Assembly (NCBI GenBank): GCA_964589175.1
Contig: CAZPRY010000024.1
Coordinates: 1-62,095 of the forward strand
Reading direction: 5' to 3'
DNA length: 62,095 bases
From: CAZPRY01 sp964589175
Lineage (GTDB): Bacteria > Fidelibacterota > UBA2242
This document shows, in pieces, positions 17,448-26,704 of the stretch (its first letter is position 1; every line of letters starts with the position of its first letter). Both the position numbers and the translations under genes were made by a program. The notes under the pieces were generated by a model that saw only the letters and a program-made list of their open reading frames with translations, was not told the origin of the DNA and searched no databases.

Positions 17448-18599
17448 ATGCCAGGAAAGTTTATAATACCGCTGTTAGCGGTTCTCCTGTTGTTACCCAC
17501 GACTCTTTCGGCCCAGTCGAAATTGAATATTCACGGGTATTTGACTCAGGCCTACGCGATCAGCGACGGTAATAAAATTTTCGGGATTTCGCCCCACGGC
17601 ACGGCGGATTACCGCAACCTGGCGTTACAATTTAGATACGATGCAAACCTGAGCAACACGATAGTTTTCCAGTTCAGTCATGAACGGCTCGGCTCCTGTC
17701 CGATCATGCTTCTGAAGGAAGACGTGGAATTGGATTGGGGTTTCTTCGAACACCGGTTCCGCAATGCCATATCCCTAAAGGTCGGCAAGATCCAGATACC
17801 CCTCGGTATCTATAACGAAATCAGAGATGTTGGGGTTTTATTGCCCTTCTACCGCTTGCCATATAGTCCCTACGGCGAGGGTAACTATATGAATGAAACC
17901 ATCAACGGAGTGGCTATTTCGCACACTCGATCTCTCTTTTCGGATTGGAGTCTCGAAATGAATCTCTATGGCGGCGGCTGGTCGTGGTCGGAGTGGTACA
18001 CTTACTATAATCCGTTTGACGGGTCGTTAATTGTTGAAGTGGGAGAATCGGACGTAGAAAACGGTGCCGGATCTCAATTGTGGCTTAATTTTCCGGTTGA
18101 GGGCCTGCGGATGGGTCTGAACGGACAATTCGGACATGCCAGCGGGGGCATTCTTTTCAAGCCGGACGGTTGGCTGGGCGAGCGGAATTTTAATTCTCTA
18201 ACGTTTTCGGTCGACGGCAGTTTTAGTCGTTTTTATGTCCGTTCAGAATATGCCCGCTGCGGTTTTTCCGGAACAACTTTTGCCGTGCACCTGGCTTATT
18301 TCCAGACGGGAATCATCATGCGGGATCATCTCGAATTCAATTTCCAGGCTGAAGTCGCCCGCGGTGAGGATGTACCGAGCGAAGCTCTGACCAGTTTAAA
18401 AAACTATGATAAGATCGATCGGGAAATAAACCGGGATTATGCGCTCGGCGTCAATTACTCTTTTTCCGGCGGGAGTTTGCTGCGGGTCGAAGCCCATTTT
18501 AATCACGGTTTTCTGGTCGAAAACAAGGAATTCTCGTTGTTATGTCGGGATCCTTCTTACACGCGTTATCTGATCTTTAGTTTTGCGACCAGTTTTTAA
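17448..18599 (+). CDS. Outer-membrane porin-like beta-barrel, copy 1
   Basis: 383 residues from the ATG chosen because it gives a clean signal peptide (MPGKFIIPLLAVLLLL ... LSAQ); ATG 17373 is the alternative. After the signal, alternating amphipathic strands, KLNIHGYLTQAYA at the start and an aromatic C-terminus (SFATSF) are typical of an outer-membrane barrel. The stretch KVGKIQIPLGIYNEIRDVGV resembles phosphate-selective-porin-like proteins. It is closely similar along its length to the protein at 19192-20382 and is followed by a small PstS-like gene, as that copy is. It probably makes a channel or a surface sensor that works with the periplasmic protein; the substrate is unknown. Confidence 0.75.
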   Translation: MPGKFIIPLLAVLLLLPTTLSAQSKLNIHGYLTQAYAISDGNKIFGISPHGTADYRNLALQFRYDANLSNTIVFQFSHERLGSCPIMLLKEDVELDWGFFEHRFRNAISLKVGKIQIPLGIYNEIRDVGVLLPFYRLPYSPYGEGNYMNETINGVAISHTRSLFSDWSLEMNLYGGGWSWSEWYTYYNPFDGSLIVEVGESDVENGAGSQLWLNFPVEGLRMGLNGQFGHASGGILFKPDGWLGERNFNSLTFSVDGSFSRFYVRSEYARCGFSGTTFAVHLAYFQTGIIMRDHLEFNFQAEVARGEDVPSEALTSLKNYDKIDREINRDYALGVNYSFSGGSLLRVEAHFNHGFLVENKEFSLLCRDPSYTRYLIFSFATSF

Positions 18600-18714
18600 G
18601 CAGTGAAAGAGCATAGCTGCTGTATGGAAATAAGCCGAAGTAAAAAAACAATGCTGAACCTGCTAAACGGGTACGCAGCCCAAAAGATGGCCGGAATGTA
18701 TCGGAACTGATGAA

Positions 18715-19164
18715 ATGCAAAAGAGATTGTTAAAAACCTCCGTAATCCTCTTTTTATTTACGATCGGTATTGCGGAAGTCCGGCCGGAGGAACACTATAG
18801 CATCGTTGTAAATGCGGCCAACCCGATTTTGACCATGAGCAGACAGGATCTGGCGAATATCTTCTTAAAAAAAGTGCGCAAGTGGCAGAATAATGATCCG
18901 ATCGATCCCGTCGACCAGAGTGGGTACACTGCAATCCGGGAGAATATTACGAATGACATCTTTGGCCGGAGAGTCTCGGCGATCAAAGCCTACTGGCAAA
19001 AACAGATCTTCACCGGGCGTGATGTGCCACCGCCCGAGAAAATCAACGATCTGGAGGTCCTGAGATATATCGAAGAACGCAGCGGAGCGATCGGCTATAT
19101 CTCAATCGCGACATCCATTGAGGGCTTCCACGTGAAAGTAATAAAAGTGGTGGACGATGAATAA
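18715..19164 (+). CDS. Small PstS-like periplasmic substrate-binding protein, copy 1
   Basis: 149 residues with a signal peptide (LLKTSVILFLFTIGIAEV). The mature protein matches short phosphate-ABC-transporter-type binding proteins: IVVNAANP, LANIFLKKVRKWQNN, IDPVDQSG, AIKAYWQKQIFTG, and VLRYIEERSGAIGYIS, the usual closing motif. It is about half the size of true PstS and there are no pstCAB genes nearby, so transport is unlikely. In other bacteria such proteins are encoded beside porins and sensor kinases, where they probably act as ligand sensors (inference). Copy 2 is at 20474-20923. Confidence 0.8.
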   Translation: MQKRLLKTSVILFLFTIGIAEVRPEEHYSIVVNAANPILTMSRQDLANIFLKKVRKWQNNDPIDPVDQSGYTAIRENITNDIFGRRVSAIKAYWQKQIFTGRDVPPPEKINDLEVLRYIEERSGAIGYISIATSIEGFHVKVIKVVDDE

Positions 19165-19191
19165 GCCGGATTTCGAAAGAACAATAGCGGA

Positions 19192-20382
19192 ATGCTGCTT
19201 TCGCGATCGCGGAGCAGGGGCGGTGGACAGGTTATAAAAAGAGCAGCGTATTTCTCCTTCGTGCTGTTCATACTTCTTTCCGGATGGATTCAGGGCCAGT
19301 CTAAGTTGAATATTCACGGATATCTAACCCAGGCCTATGCCGTCACTGACGGCAATAAGATTTTCGGGATTCCGTCTTGCGGCACCATGGATTACCGCAC
19401 CCTGGCCCTGCAGTTTCGATATGACGCGAATCCCGTCAATACGATGGTAATCCAGTTTAGTCATGAGCGTATCGGTACCTGCCCCATCATGGCCCTGAAA
19501 CAGGACGTGGAAGTGGATTGGGCCTTTTTCGAACATCGGTTTGGGGATGCCACGTCTGTCAAAATCGGGAAAATCCAGATACCCCTGGGTATTTACAACG
19601 AAATAAGAGATGTTGGTGTCTTACTGCCGTTCTACCGGCTGCCGTACAGCCCCTACGGAGAAGGCAATTATATTAACGAAACCGTCAACGGATTGGCTTT
19701 TTCACACACGCTCGAACTCCTGTCGGATTGGGAGTTAGAACTAAATCTCTACGGTGGCCAGTGGACATGGCCGGAGTGGTATACCTTCTTTAATCCGTTT
19801 TCAGGATCACTGGTAACCCAGGCCGCGGAAGCCAACATTGAAAATGGGATCGGGACTCAATTATGGCTCAATTGTCCGCTAGAGGGTCTCCGTTTCGGTC
19901 TGAATGGCCAGCGCGGACATGCCAGCGGTGGGATTCTCTTTCAGCCGGACGGTTGGCTTGGCGAACGGGATTTCAATTCACTCATTTTTTCCGTGGACGC
20001 CACTTTTCACCGTTTTTTTGTCCGTTCGGAATATGCCCGTTGCGCTTTCTCCGGAATCGATTTTGCGATCCTTCTCGGCTATCTCCAGACCGGGTTCAAT
20101 ATCACCGAGCATATCGCTCTTAATCTGCAGTACGAAGGCGCACACGGTGCGAACATTCCGACGACATCCGTGACCGCCTTCTCGAATTGGGGCACCCGAG
20201 ACCGGGAATTGAACCGGGATTATTCCTTCGGTCTCAATTACAATTTTAACGCCGAAAATATTGTAAGATTCGAAAGTCACTGGAATCATGGATTCCTGGT
20301 TGAAAATAAAGCCGTTTCCCTGTCGACAGGATTTCCATCATATACGCGTTATATCATACTCAGTTTTTCGACCTGTTTTTAG
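19192..20382 (+). CDS. Outer-membrane porin-like beta-barrel, copy 2
   Basis: 396 residues with a long n-region and hydrophobic signal (YFSFVLFILLSGWIQGQ). It parallels copy 1 from SKLNIHGYLTQAYA to the C-terminus; many blocks are identical (GKIQIPLGIYNEIRDVGVLL, PFYRLPYSPYGEGNY). Differences concentrate in probable extracellular loops, e.g. after NLYGG and before the NRDY repeat. It begins 27 bases after PstS-like copy 1, so the four genes read as one operon of two duplicated pairs. Confidence 0.75.
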   Translation: MLLSRSRSRGGGQVIKRAAYFSFVLFILLSGWIQGQSKLNIHGYLTQAYAVTDGNKIFGIPSCGTMDYRTLALQFRYDANPVNTMVIQFSHERIGTCPIMALKQDVEVDWAFFEHRFGDATSVKIGKIQIPLGIYNEIRDVGVLLPFYRLPYSPYGEGNYINETVNGLAFSHTLELLSDWELELNLYGGQWTWPEWYTFFNPFSGSLVTQAAEANIENGIGTQLWLNCPLEGLRFGLNGQRGHASGGILFQPDGWLGERDFNSLIFSVDATFHRFFVRSEYARCAFSGIDFAILLGYLQTGFNITEHIALNLQYEGAHGANIPTTSVTAFSNWGTRDRELNRDYSFGLNYNFNAENIVRFESHWNHGFLVENKAVSLSTGFPSYTRYIILSFSTCF

Positions 20383-20473
20383 GGGGGTGCGGATGGGGAA
20401 ACACCCGAAAGTGGGAGAAACTCCAGGCAGTAAAGGATGAATAGCATTGCCGCGAATGCTCCGAAAAGATGAC

Positions 20474-20923
20474 ATGTCCAGGGGATTGTTCAGAACGTCC
20501 TTTATGATTCTGTTCTTCTCCGTCGGTATGTTCGAAATCCAGCCGGAAGAAACGTATACTGTTGTTGTGAATGCTGCCAATCCGGTAGCGGAAATTACCC
20601 GGCATGACCTGGCGGAAATATTTTTGAAGAAAACGCGTAAATGGCGCAACGGCGCTTTTATCGACCCGGTAGATCTCAGCGAATCCTCGGCCGTCCGGAC
20701 GGATTTCTCGAAAGACATCTATCGTCGAAGAGTCGCGGCGATTAAAGCCTATTGGCAAAAGCAAATCTTCGCCGGCCGGGGTGTGCCACCGCCGGAGAAA
20801 ATCCATGATCTGGAGGTTTTACGGTACGTCGATGAACACCGGGCGGCAATCGGGTATATCTCGGCCGCGACGTCCATTGAGGGGTTTCGCGTAAAAGTTA
20901 TCGAGGTTGTTGACAATAAATAG
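20474..20923 (+). CDS. Small PstS-like periplasmic substrate-binding protein, copy 2
   Basis: 149 residues from the ATG at 20474, chosen because the N-terminus then lines up with copy 1 (MSRGLFRTS against MQKRLLKTS); ATG 20456 and TTG 20447 are open alternatives. Signal peptide, then VVVNAANP, LAEIFLKKTRKWRNG, FIDPVDLSESSA, AIKAYWQKQIFAG and AIGYISAATSIEGF. It lies 80 bases before the membrane histidine kinase, which makes it a candidate periplasmic ligand carrier for that sensor (inference). Confidence 0.8.
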   Translation: MSRGLFRTSFMILFFSVGMFEIQPEETYTVVVNAANPVAEITRHDLAEIFLKKTRKWRNGAFIDPVDLSESSAVRTDFSKDIYRRRVAAIKAYWQKQIFAGRGVPPPEKIHDLEVLRYVDEHRAAIGYISAATSIEGFRVKVIEVVDNK

Positions 20924-21002
20924 GCCCGGCGCAGAGTGGCTCAAGGATGAGGGTAGCGCTCAGCTCCGGGTGTTTTCGAACCGGTTTTAAAGTAGCAGTG
21001 AG

Positions 21003-22667
21003 ATGATAAAAAGACGGACGACTCTGTCGATAAAACATAAGATCCTCCTCATGCCGATCATCGCGGCCCTGACCTTTCTCAGTTTCGTAATTATGTTCCT
21101 GTTGGTCAGTATTCAAAACGATGATCTGTCGTCATTAATCCAATCGAAATACTTCCCGTTAGTGGAATTGAGCCGGGATATTGAGACGAATCTGGCTTCG
21201 ATTCAGCGTGGTATGCAGGATGCCGTAGCCACGGCCGACTCCCTGGCGATTTCGGAAACGGATGCCATTCGCGACAAGCTTTTGATCATGATCGGAGAAA
21301 GGAGCGACAAATACCCGCTGGAACAGGAGCGTCTGGAATACATCGGAAACCAGCTGGACGACTATTACCGCTTTGCCCGGGCGATCACTTTGCGCATGAT
21401 TACCGAAGAAACCAATGAGCGCCTGGTGGAAGATCTTACGACGATGACCGATCAATATAACCGGATTCGGGAAACCGTTCAGGAGAATCGCCAACGCTAC
21501 CACGCAGAGATTGTGCAGGCCTTCACAGAGGAACGGTTCAATTTTAAAAAATTGATGTTCATGATCGGCTCTGCGACCATAATCAGTATCCTTTTGCTGG
21601 GTTGGATTTCCCTCCGATTAACGCGCTCCATTACCTCACCGTTGGAGGAAGTTATCAGCGTAGCCAACAAGGTTGCCGCGGGGGATTTTGATGTGGAGGT
21701 ACAGGTAAGAAGCAGGACGACGACGGATGAAATCGGGATTCTGCAAAACGCTTTCAAGAAAATGGTTCGTGAGATTGAACACTTGATTCAGTTGAAGGAT
21801 GCCGCATTGCGGGAGATTCAGAAGCACCAGGATCGGTTGGAGGAACTGGTTTCCTGGCGTACCGCCGAACTGGAGAGCGCCAATAGATTGCTGCAACGGG
21901 AAATCGACGTTCGGATGAAGATTGAAGCGGAACAAAAACAGTTGGTGAGAGAACTGGAGGAAGTTAATAGTGAATTAAGGGATTTTGCCTATATCGTTTC
22001 CCACGATCTGAAGGCGCCGCTCCGGGGAATCAGCTCGCTGTCGGGATGGCTGTTACAGGATTATGAAGAAAATCTGGATGAAAAAGGCCGGGAGCTTCTG
22101 GGATTATTGGATTCCCGGGTCAAGCGCATGCACAAGTTCATTGACGGGGTTCTGCAATATTCCCGGGTTGGCCGGATTCGGGAGGAGATCGTTACCATTG
22201 ATCTGAATCAATCGATCAGGGATGTCATCGATCTGATTGCTCCTCCGGAGAACATTAAAATCGCCATTGTGGATGAGCTGCCTACGATCCGCATCGAGAA
22301 AACCCGGTTCGAGCAGGTCTTTCAGAATTTGCTGAGCAATGCCGTGAAATATATGGATAAAACCGAAGGGGTCATCAGCATCGGCTGCACGGCAGACGAT
22401 ACGTTATGGAAATTCAGCGTCACAGATAACGGCCCCGGTATCGATAAAAAACACTTTCAGAGAATTTTTAAAATCTTTCAAACGCTCCAGGCCCGGGATG
22501 AATACGAGAGCACGGGCATTGGTCTAACACTCGTTAAGAAAATCGTGGAGATGTACGGCGGGACTATCTGGGTAGAATCTCAAGTTGGCGAGGGATCAAC
22601 CTTTATCTTTACATTACCGATGGAATTTACACAATCGAAACAAGTGGAGAACGATCATGAGGAATAA
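21003..22667 (+). CDS. Membrane sensor histidine kinase with HAMP domain
   Basis: 554 residues: a transmembrane helix at about 15-38 (LLMPIIAALTFLSFVIMFLLV), a helical periplasmic domain about 39-180, a second transmembrane helix near 182-203 (LMFMIGSATIISILLLGWI), HAMP about 204-260, a coiled coil, HisKA with phospho-acceptor H334 (FAYIVSHDLKAPLRG) and HATPase_c with the NLLSNAVKY, DNGPGI and GIGLTLVKK boxes. The kinase core is of the phytochrome-like/bacteriophytochrome class that pairs with Rcp1-type single-domain regulators, as encoded next door. Its position after the barrel/PstS-like pairs suggests that it reads their state. The stop codon overlaps the regulator start by 11 bases. Confidence 0.95.
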   Translation: MIKRRTTLSIKHKILLMPIIAALTFLSFVIMFLLVSIQNDDLSSLIQSKYFPLVELSRDIETNLASIQRGMQDAVATADSLAISETDAIRDKLLIMIGERSDKYPLEQERLEYIGNQLDDYYRFARAITLRMITEETNERLVEDLTTMTDQYNRIRETVQENRQRYHAEIVQAFTEERFNFKKLMFMIGSATIISILLLGWISLRLTRSITSPLEEVISVANKVAAGDFDVEVQVRSRTTTDEIGILQNAFKKMVREIEHLIQLKDAALREIQKHQDRLEELVSWRTAELESANRLLQREIDVRMKIEAEQKQLVRELEEVNSELRDFAYIVSHDLKAPLRGISSLSGWLLQDYEENLDEKGRELLGLLDSRVKRMHKFIDGVLQYSRVGRIREEIVTIDLNQSIRDVIDLIAPPENIKIAIVDELPTIRIEKTRFEQVFQNLLSNAVKYMDKTEGVISIGCTADDTLWKFSVTDNGPGIDKKHFQRIFKIFQTLQARDEYESTGIGLTLVKKIVEMYGGTIWVESQVGEGSTFIFTLPMEFTQSKQVENDHEE

Positions 22668-23070
22668 AAAACCAATCCTTCTGGTGGAAGACGATCGCGT
22701 GGACGCGATGACGGTCAAACGGGCCCTGAAAGAGATCCATATGACGAATCCATTACAGATTTGCGGGAATGGTGAAGAGGCTCTCCGTTTTCTCCGGGAA
22801 CATCCGGCAGACCGGCCCTGCATCATTTTGCTGGATCTGAACATGCCCCGAATGAACGGTGTGGAGTTTTTAAAAATTGTGAAGCAGGATCAATCCCTCA
22901 GGAGAATTCCGGTGGTGGTTCTGACCACTTCCAAAGAACAACAGGATAGGGTGGATTCATTCAGCTACAGCGTTGCCGGCTACATGGTCAAGCCTGTGGA
23001 TTATATTCAATTTGTCGAAGTAATCAGGACCACCGAACTATATTGGACATTAAGCGAACTATCCGATTGA
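22657..23070 (+). CDS. Single-domain response regulator, Rcp1-like
   Basis: 137 residues from ATG 22657, which overlaps the end of the kinase gene by 11 bases, a sign of translational coupling. It is a stand-alone REC domain: acidic pocket EDD (residues 11-13), phospho-acceptor Asp in IILLDLNMPRMNG, TT at the switch (VVLTTSK) and VKPVD with the conserved Lys. The N-terminus (ILLVEDDRVDAMTVKRALKE) is typical of Rcp1-type regulators. With no output domain it must act by protein contact or in a phosphorelay, perhaps toward the hybrid kinase that follows. Confidence 0.95.
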   Translation: MRNKKPILLVEDDRVDAMTVKRALKEIHMTNPLQICGNGEEALRFLREHPADRPCIILLDLNMPRMNGVEFLKIVKQDQSLRRIPVVVLTTSKEQQDRVDSFSYSVAGYMVKPVDYIQFVEVIRTTELYWTLSELSD

Positions 23071-23123
23071 GCCCGATCTTTACTCTAAGCCGTAGTGGAT
23101 AATAGGGATTAAAAAAGGCGGAG

Positions 23124-24983
23124 ATGATGGACGAAACTATTAACATTTTATATGTTGAGGACGATCAGGTCGACCGGATTGCCTTTGAGCGCCTGATAAA
23201 AAGCAGGGGCGCTATTTTTAGTTATTCGATGGCAACTTCAGTTCGGGAGGCCCGCCGGCTGCTCGAATCACAGACTTTCCAGATTATCATTACGGATTAC
23301 TCTCTGGATGATGGCAATGCGTTCGATTTGATCCAGATCCTTAAAGACATTCCCGTGATTATTGTTACCGGTGCCGGGGACGAGGAAATCGCTGTGAATG
23401 CCATGAAGGCCGGTGCTTATGATTACCTCATTAAGGATGCCGAGCGCAATTATCTTAAAATTCTACCGATTACGGTTGAAAATGCACTTAGACACAGGCG
23501 TGAAGATCAGCAGTTCCGATTATTATCGCAGGCCCTGATGAATATCAATGATATGGTGAGTATCATCGATTTGGAGGAGAAATATGTTTTTGTCAACGAT
23601 TCCCTCTTGAAAATATGCGGATATGATTATGCCGATCTCATCGATAAACGCTTCTGTCTTTTCTATGAAAAGAATGATATTTCGGGCGAGCTGTGCGGGA
23701 TATGCGCCAAGGCGATTTCCGAGGGCTGGAAAGGGGAGGCGTATTGCCGAAAAAAAAACGGACGGAGTTTTCCGGTTTACCTCTCCGTTTCCACCATCAC
23801 CGATAAAAAAGGGCAGGCCCAGTATTATATTGGGGTTGCCAATGACATCACCCTCAATAAGCAATCGGAGGAGGCTCTGGCTGCCGAAAAAGAGCGGCTT
23901 GCGGTTACTCTGCAAAGTATTGATGGCGGTGTTATTGCGACGGACACTGCGGGAAAGGTCAGTCTGATGAACAAGGCCGCGGAGCAGATTACCGGCTGGT
24001 CACTGGAGGAAGCCAAAGGCCGCCCCATCACGGGAATTTATTCAAAAGATGTCGGTAAAAACATCAAGGCGTTTAAGAATCCGGTTATGGAAGTGCTGGA
24101 GACCGGGGCGTTGGTGCGCAACGATATGCCCCGGGAGATTATCACCCGCGACGGGACGGCGAGAATGATCGCAGACAACGCCTCGCCGATCAAGACCCGG
24201 AGCGGCAATATCATCGGAGTTGTCCTGGTTTTCCGGGATATCACCGAAAAGTTAAAGATGGAAGAAGAACTGGAGAAATCCCAGAAGCTGGAATCGCTGG
24301 GCGTCCTGGCAGGGGGAATTGCGCACGATTTCAATAATATCCTGACGGTGATACTGGGAAATATTTCTTTGGCATTGGATGACAGCCTTCCGAAGAAAAG
24401 CATCTTCACCTTTCTCGAGGACGCCTTGAAAGCTTCCGGCCAGGCTCAGCGCTTAACCAAACAGCTGCTAACGTTTTCCAAAGGCGGCGCTCCGATCAAG
24501 AAGAACGCCTCGATTGCCGATATTATCAAAGAGTCGGCCGAATTTGCCTCACACGGCAGTAACGTGGCCTGCGATTTTCAAATGGATGAAGATATCTGGG
24601 CGACGGAAGTGGATGAAGGGCAGATCGGCCAGGTGATCAACAATCTGGTCATTAATGCCATTCAAGCTATGCCAAACGGAGGGAATATCCGGATAACGGT
24701 GGAGAACCTTGACGAACGATCCCGCCAGGACTTGAAGGGTATTTTGATCGGAGCTGAACACTTTGTTAGGATTACAATAAGGGACCAGGGTATCGGCATA
24801 TCCAAGACCATTATTAATCGGATTTTCGATCCGTATTTTACCACAAAGAAAAAGGGGAGCGGTCTTGGCCTGGCGACCAGCTATTCCATAATCCGGAATC
24901 ATGGTGGCTATCTGACCGTTGAGTCTGAAGTAGATGTCGGTACAACCTTTACGTTATTTCTGCCGGCCAATCCGTTCGTCTAA
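23124..24983 (+). CDS. REC-PAS-PAS histidine kinase, C-terminal receiver cut off by an in-frame stop
   Basis: 619 residues without membrane segments: REC about 6-120 (phospho-acceptor in IIITDYSLDDG), PAS about 130-250, PAS about 258-380, HisKA with GIAHDFNN, and HATPase_c (NLVINAIQAMPNGG, DQGIGI, GSGLGLA) ending at LPANPFV. The stop TAA at 24981-24983 is followed in the same frame, without another stop, by 19 linker codons and then a full receiver domain (25041-25460). Related kinases usually continue through such a linker into a C-terminal REC, so the gene appears to have been split by one nonsense codon. It follows the kinase/regulator pair by 53 bases. Confidence 0.93.
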   Translation: MMDETINILYVEDDQVDRIAFERLIKSRGAIFSYSMATSVREARRLLESQTFQIIITDYSLDDGNAFDLIQILKDIPVIIVTGAGDEEIAVNAMKAGAYDYLIKDAERNYLKILPITVENALRHRREDQQFRLLSQALMNINDMVSIIDLEEKYVFVNDSLLKICGYDYADLIDKRFCLFYEKNDISGELCGICAKAISEGWKGEAYCRKKNGRSFPVYLSVSTITDKKGQAQYYIGVANDITLNKQSEEALAAEKERLAVTLQSIDGGVIATDTAGKVSLMNKAAEQITGWSLEEAKGRPITGIYSKDVGKNIKAFKNPVMEVLETGALVRNDMPREIITRDGTARMIADNASPIKTRSGNIIGVVLVFRDITEKLKMEEELEKSQKLESLGVLAGGIAHDFNNILTVILGNISLALDDSLPKKSIFTFLEDALKASGQAQRLTKQLLTFSKGGAPIKKNASIADIIKESAEFASHGSNVACDFQMDEDIWATEVDEGQIGQVINNLVINAIQAMPNGGNIRITVENLDERSRQDLKGILIGAEHFVRITIRDQGIGISKTIINRIFDPYFTTKKKGSGLGLATSYSIIRNHGGYLTVESEVDVGTTFTLFLPANPFV

Positions 24984-25040
24984 GTTACAGAAGCGCAGAA
25001 TACAGCCGAGCTACAGCGGGGCAAAGGAAATATCCTGATC

Positions 25041-25460
25041 ATGGATGATGAAGCGCAAATTCGCAATCTTGTCAAACTGATGCTACGCAATCTTGGATAT
25101 CATTCCACCTGCACCCGGGATGGAGCAGAGACGATTCAACAATACGAAGCAGCCATGGAAGCGGGTGAGAAATTTGATCTGGTGATTCTTGATTTGACGA
25201 TTCCGGGCGGAATGGGCGGCGAAGAAACCATAAAAAAACTACGCCAAATCGATCCTTGGGTGATCTCGATTGTAGCCAGCGGATACTCCGAAAGTCCTGT
25301 CATGGCGGAATACCGGGATTACGGTTTCTGCGGACGTTTGACCAAGCCTTTCGATATCAAGAAAATGAGTGAAGTCCTTGCGGAAGTAATTTCACCCGCA
25401 AGGTGCGGATCGCCTTCTACGGAAAACGGTTCGTCGCCGAATTCCCCTTCTACGTCGTAA
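25041..25460 (+). CDS. Detached receiver domain of the preceding hybrid kinase
   Basis: 139 residues if started at ATG 25041; the same frame is open from 24984, directly after the kinase stop. The sequence (ILIMDDEAQIRNLVKLMLRNLGY, VILDLTIPGGMGGEETIKKL, VASGYSES, LTKPFDIKKMSEVL) is the classic C-terminal REC of HDFNN-type hybrid kinases, including the acidic pair and phospho-acceptor Asp. A GGAAA lies 12 bases before the ATG, so reinitiation is possible but not ideal. Either the gene is a broken kinase, or the receiver is now made as a separate protein, or the stop is a sequencing error. Confidence 0.75.
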   Translation: MDDEAQIRNLVKLMLRNLGYHSTCTRDGAETIQQYEAAMEAGEKFDLVILDLTIPGGMGGEETIKKLRQIDPWVISIVASGYSESPVMAEYRDYGFCGRLTKPFDIKKMSEVLAEVISPARCGSPSTENGSSPNSPSTS

Positions 25461-25536
25461 AGCCCTCTCCCAATGCCTCGGAGCACACCGTTCCCCGGCA
25501 CGCCGCTTCTGCTTCGATATTCCTCCGGGACTGATC

Positions 25537-25549
25537 CGAAACTTTTTCG
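25537..25549. promoter_or_regulatory. Candidate LacI-family operator upstream of GH5
   Basis: CGAAACTTTTTCG has arms CGAAA/TTTCG around three bases, the same arms as the boxes at 26940 and 30481 and the same 13-base form as at 30582. It lies 78 bases before the GH5 start in the 167-base gap behind the receiver gene. Confidence 0.4.
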
Positions 25550-25627
25550 TTTTCCGATTGTGTATTTTTAATAACTTCCGGGTGTCTGAAACGATGCTCG
25601 ATTTACGATCAAAAACAAGGTCAAAAC

Positions 25628-26704
25628 ATGAAAACATTCACCCGTATTTTAACAATTTTGGGTATTATGCTGATGGGAGTGCCGGCGCTCTCTGCCAGGC
25701 CGGACGCCGCAGAGCAACAGGCCAAACGCTGGTATGAAGAGGAGGGCTGGCAAAGGCCCGCCGAAAACCCGCAGGCCAAACGACTTGCGCTGATTCAGGT
25801 GCAAGGCAATAAATTCATTAATTCCGTCGGAGACACGGTTTACTTCCGCGGTCTGGCGATTTCCGATCCCGATAAGATCGAGGGGCAGGGACACTGGGGC
25901 AGGCGGCATTTCGAAGAGGTGAAAAAAATGGGTGCAGAGATCGTCCGCATCCCGGTGCACCCGATCGCCTGGCGGGAACGGACCCCGCTGAAGTACCTGG
26001 AATTGCTGGATCAGGCGGTGGCCTGGTGCACGGAATTGGAAATGTACGTGATCATCGACTGGCATTCCATCGGAAACCTGGGCATGGAGCTGTTTCAGCA
26101 ACCCATGTATGACACCACGCAGAAGGAAACCTACGAATTCTGGCGCATAATTGCCGGGCATTTCCGCGGGCATAACACGGTGGCTTTCTATGAATTGTTC
26201 AATGAACCAACGCTGTTTCGGGGATTACTGGGCAGTATGTCATGGACTGAATGGAAAGCAATCAATGAGAATCTGATCCGGCTGATCCGGGCCTACGATC
26301 AGGAAACGATTCCGCTGGTGGCGGGCTTCGATTGGGCTTATGACCTCAGTCAGCTTCATTATGATCCCATCAACGCCGAGGGTATTGCCTATGTTACGCA
26401 TCCTTACCCGATGAAACGGCATGAGCCCTGGCCGCCGAAGTGGGATGAAAATTTCGGATTTGCGGCAAACCGCTACCCGGTGATTGCCACGGAATTTGGT
26501 TTTAGCCTCGAAAAGGGCGAAAAGATGGGTAAGGGTCATTACGGGTACCAGATTATTAACTATCTTGAAGAGCGGGGTATCAGTTGGATATGTTGGGTGT
26601 TCGATCCGGAATGGCACCCCGGTATGCTCGAAAATTGGGATTACGAATTGACCGGATGCGGCCAGTATTTCAAACAGGCTCTGCATGGGGAAGTCGTGCA
26701 ATAG
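25628..26704 (+). CDS. GH5 endo-glycanase (beta-glucanase or mannanase)
   Basis: 358 residues with a signal peptide (ILTILGIMLMGVPALSA). The (beta/alpha)8 GH5 fold is shown by IVRIPVHPIAW, VIIDWHS, acid/base E193 in FYELFNEPT, YVTHPYP and nucleophile E289 in VIATEFGF. It cleaves internal beta-1,4 links with retention in the periplasm or outside. The sequence is closer to what I know of bacterial endoglucanase-like GH5 than to GH5_7 mannanases, so cellulose/glucomannan backbone is as likely as pure mannan. No binding module or sorting domain is present. It is the first gene of the glycan block; a candidate LacI operator lies upstream. Confidence 0.88.
   Translation: MKTFTRILTILGIMLMGVPALSARPDAAEQQAKRWYEEEGWQRPAENPQAKRLALIQVQGNKFINSVGDTVYFRGLAISDPDKIEGQGHWGRRHFEEVKKMGAEIVRIPVHPIAWRERTPLKYLELLDQAVAWCTELEMYVIIDWHSIGNLGMELFQQPMYDTTQKETYEFWRIIAGHFRGHNTVAFYELFNEPTLFRGLLGSMSWTEWKAINENLIRLIRAYDQETIPLVAGFDWAYDLSQLHYDPINAEGIAYVTHPYPMKRHEPWPPKWDENFGFAANRYPVIATEFGFSLEKGEKMGKGHYGYQIINYLEERGISWICWVFDPEWHPGMLENWDYELTGCGQYFKQALHGEVVQ

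Noticed and set aside
18715..20923. Phosphate ABC transporter (pst) locus
   Set aside because: The binding proteins are half-size and no permease, ATPase or PhoU gene is present. The context is sensory, not transport.
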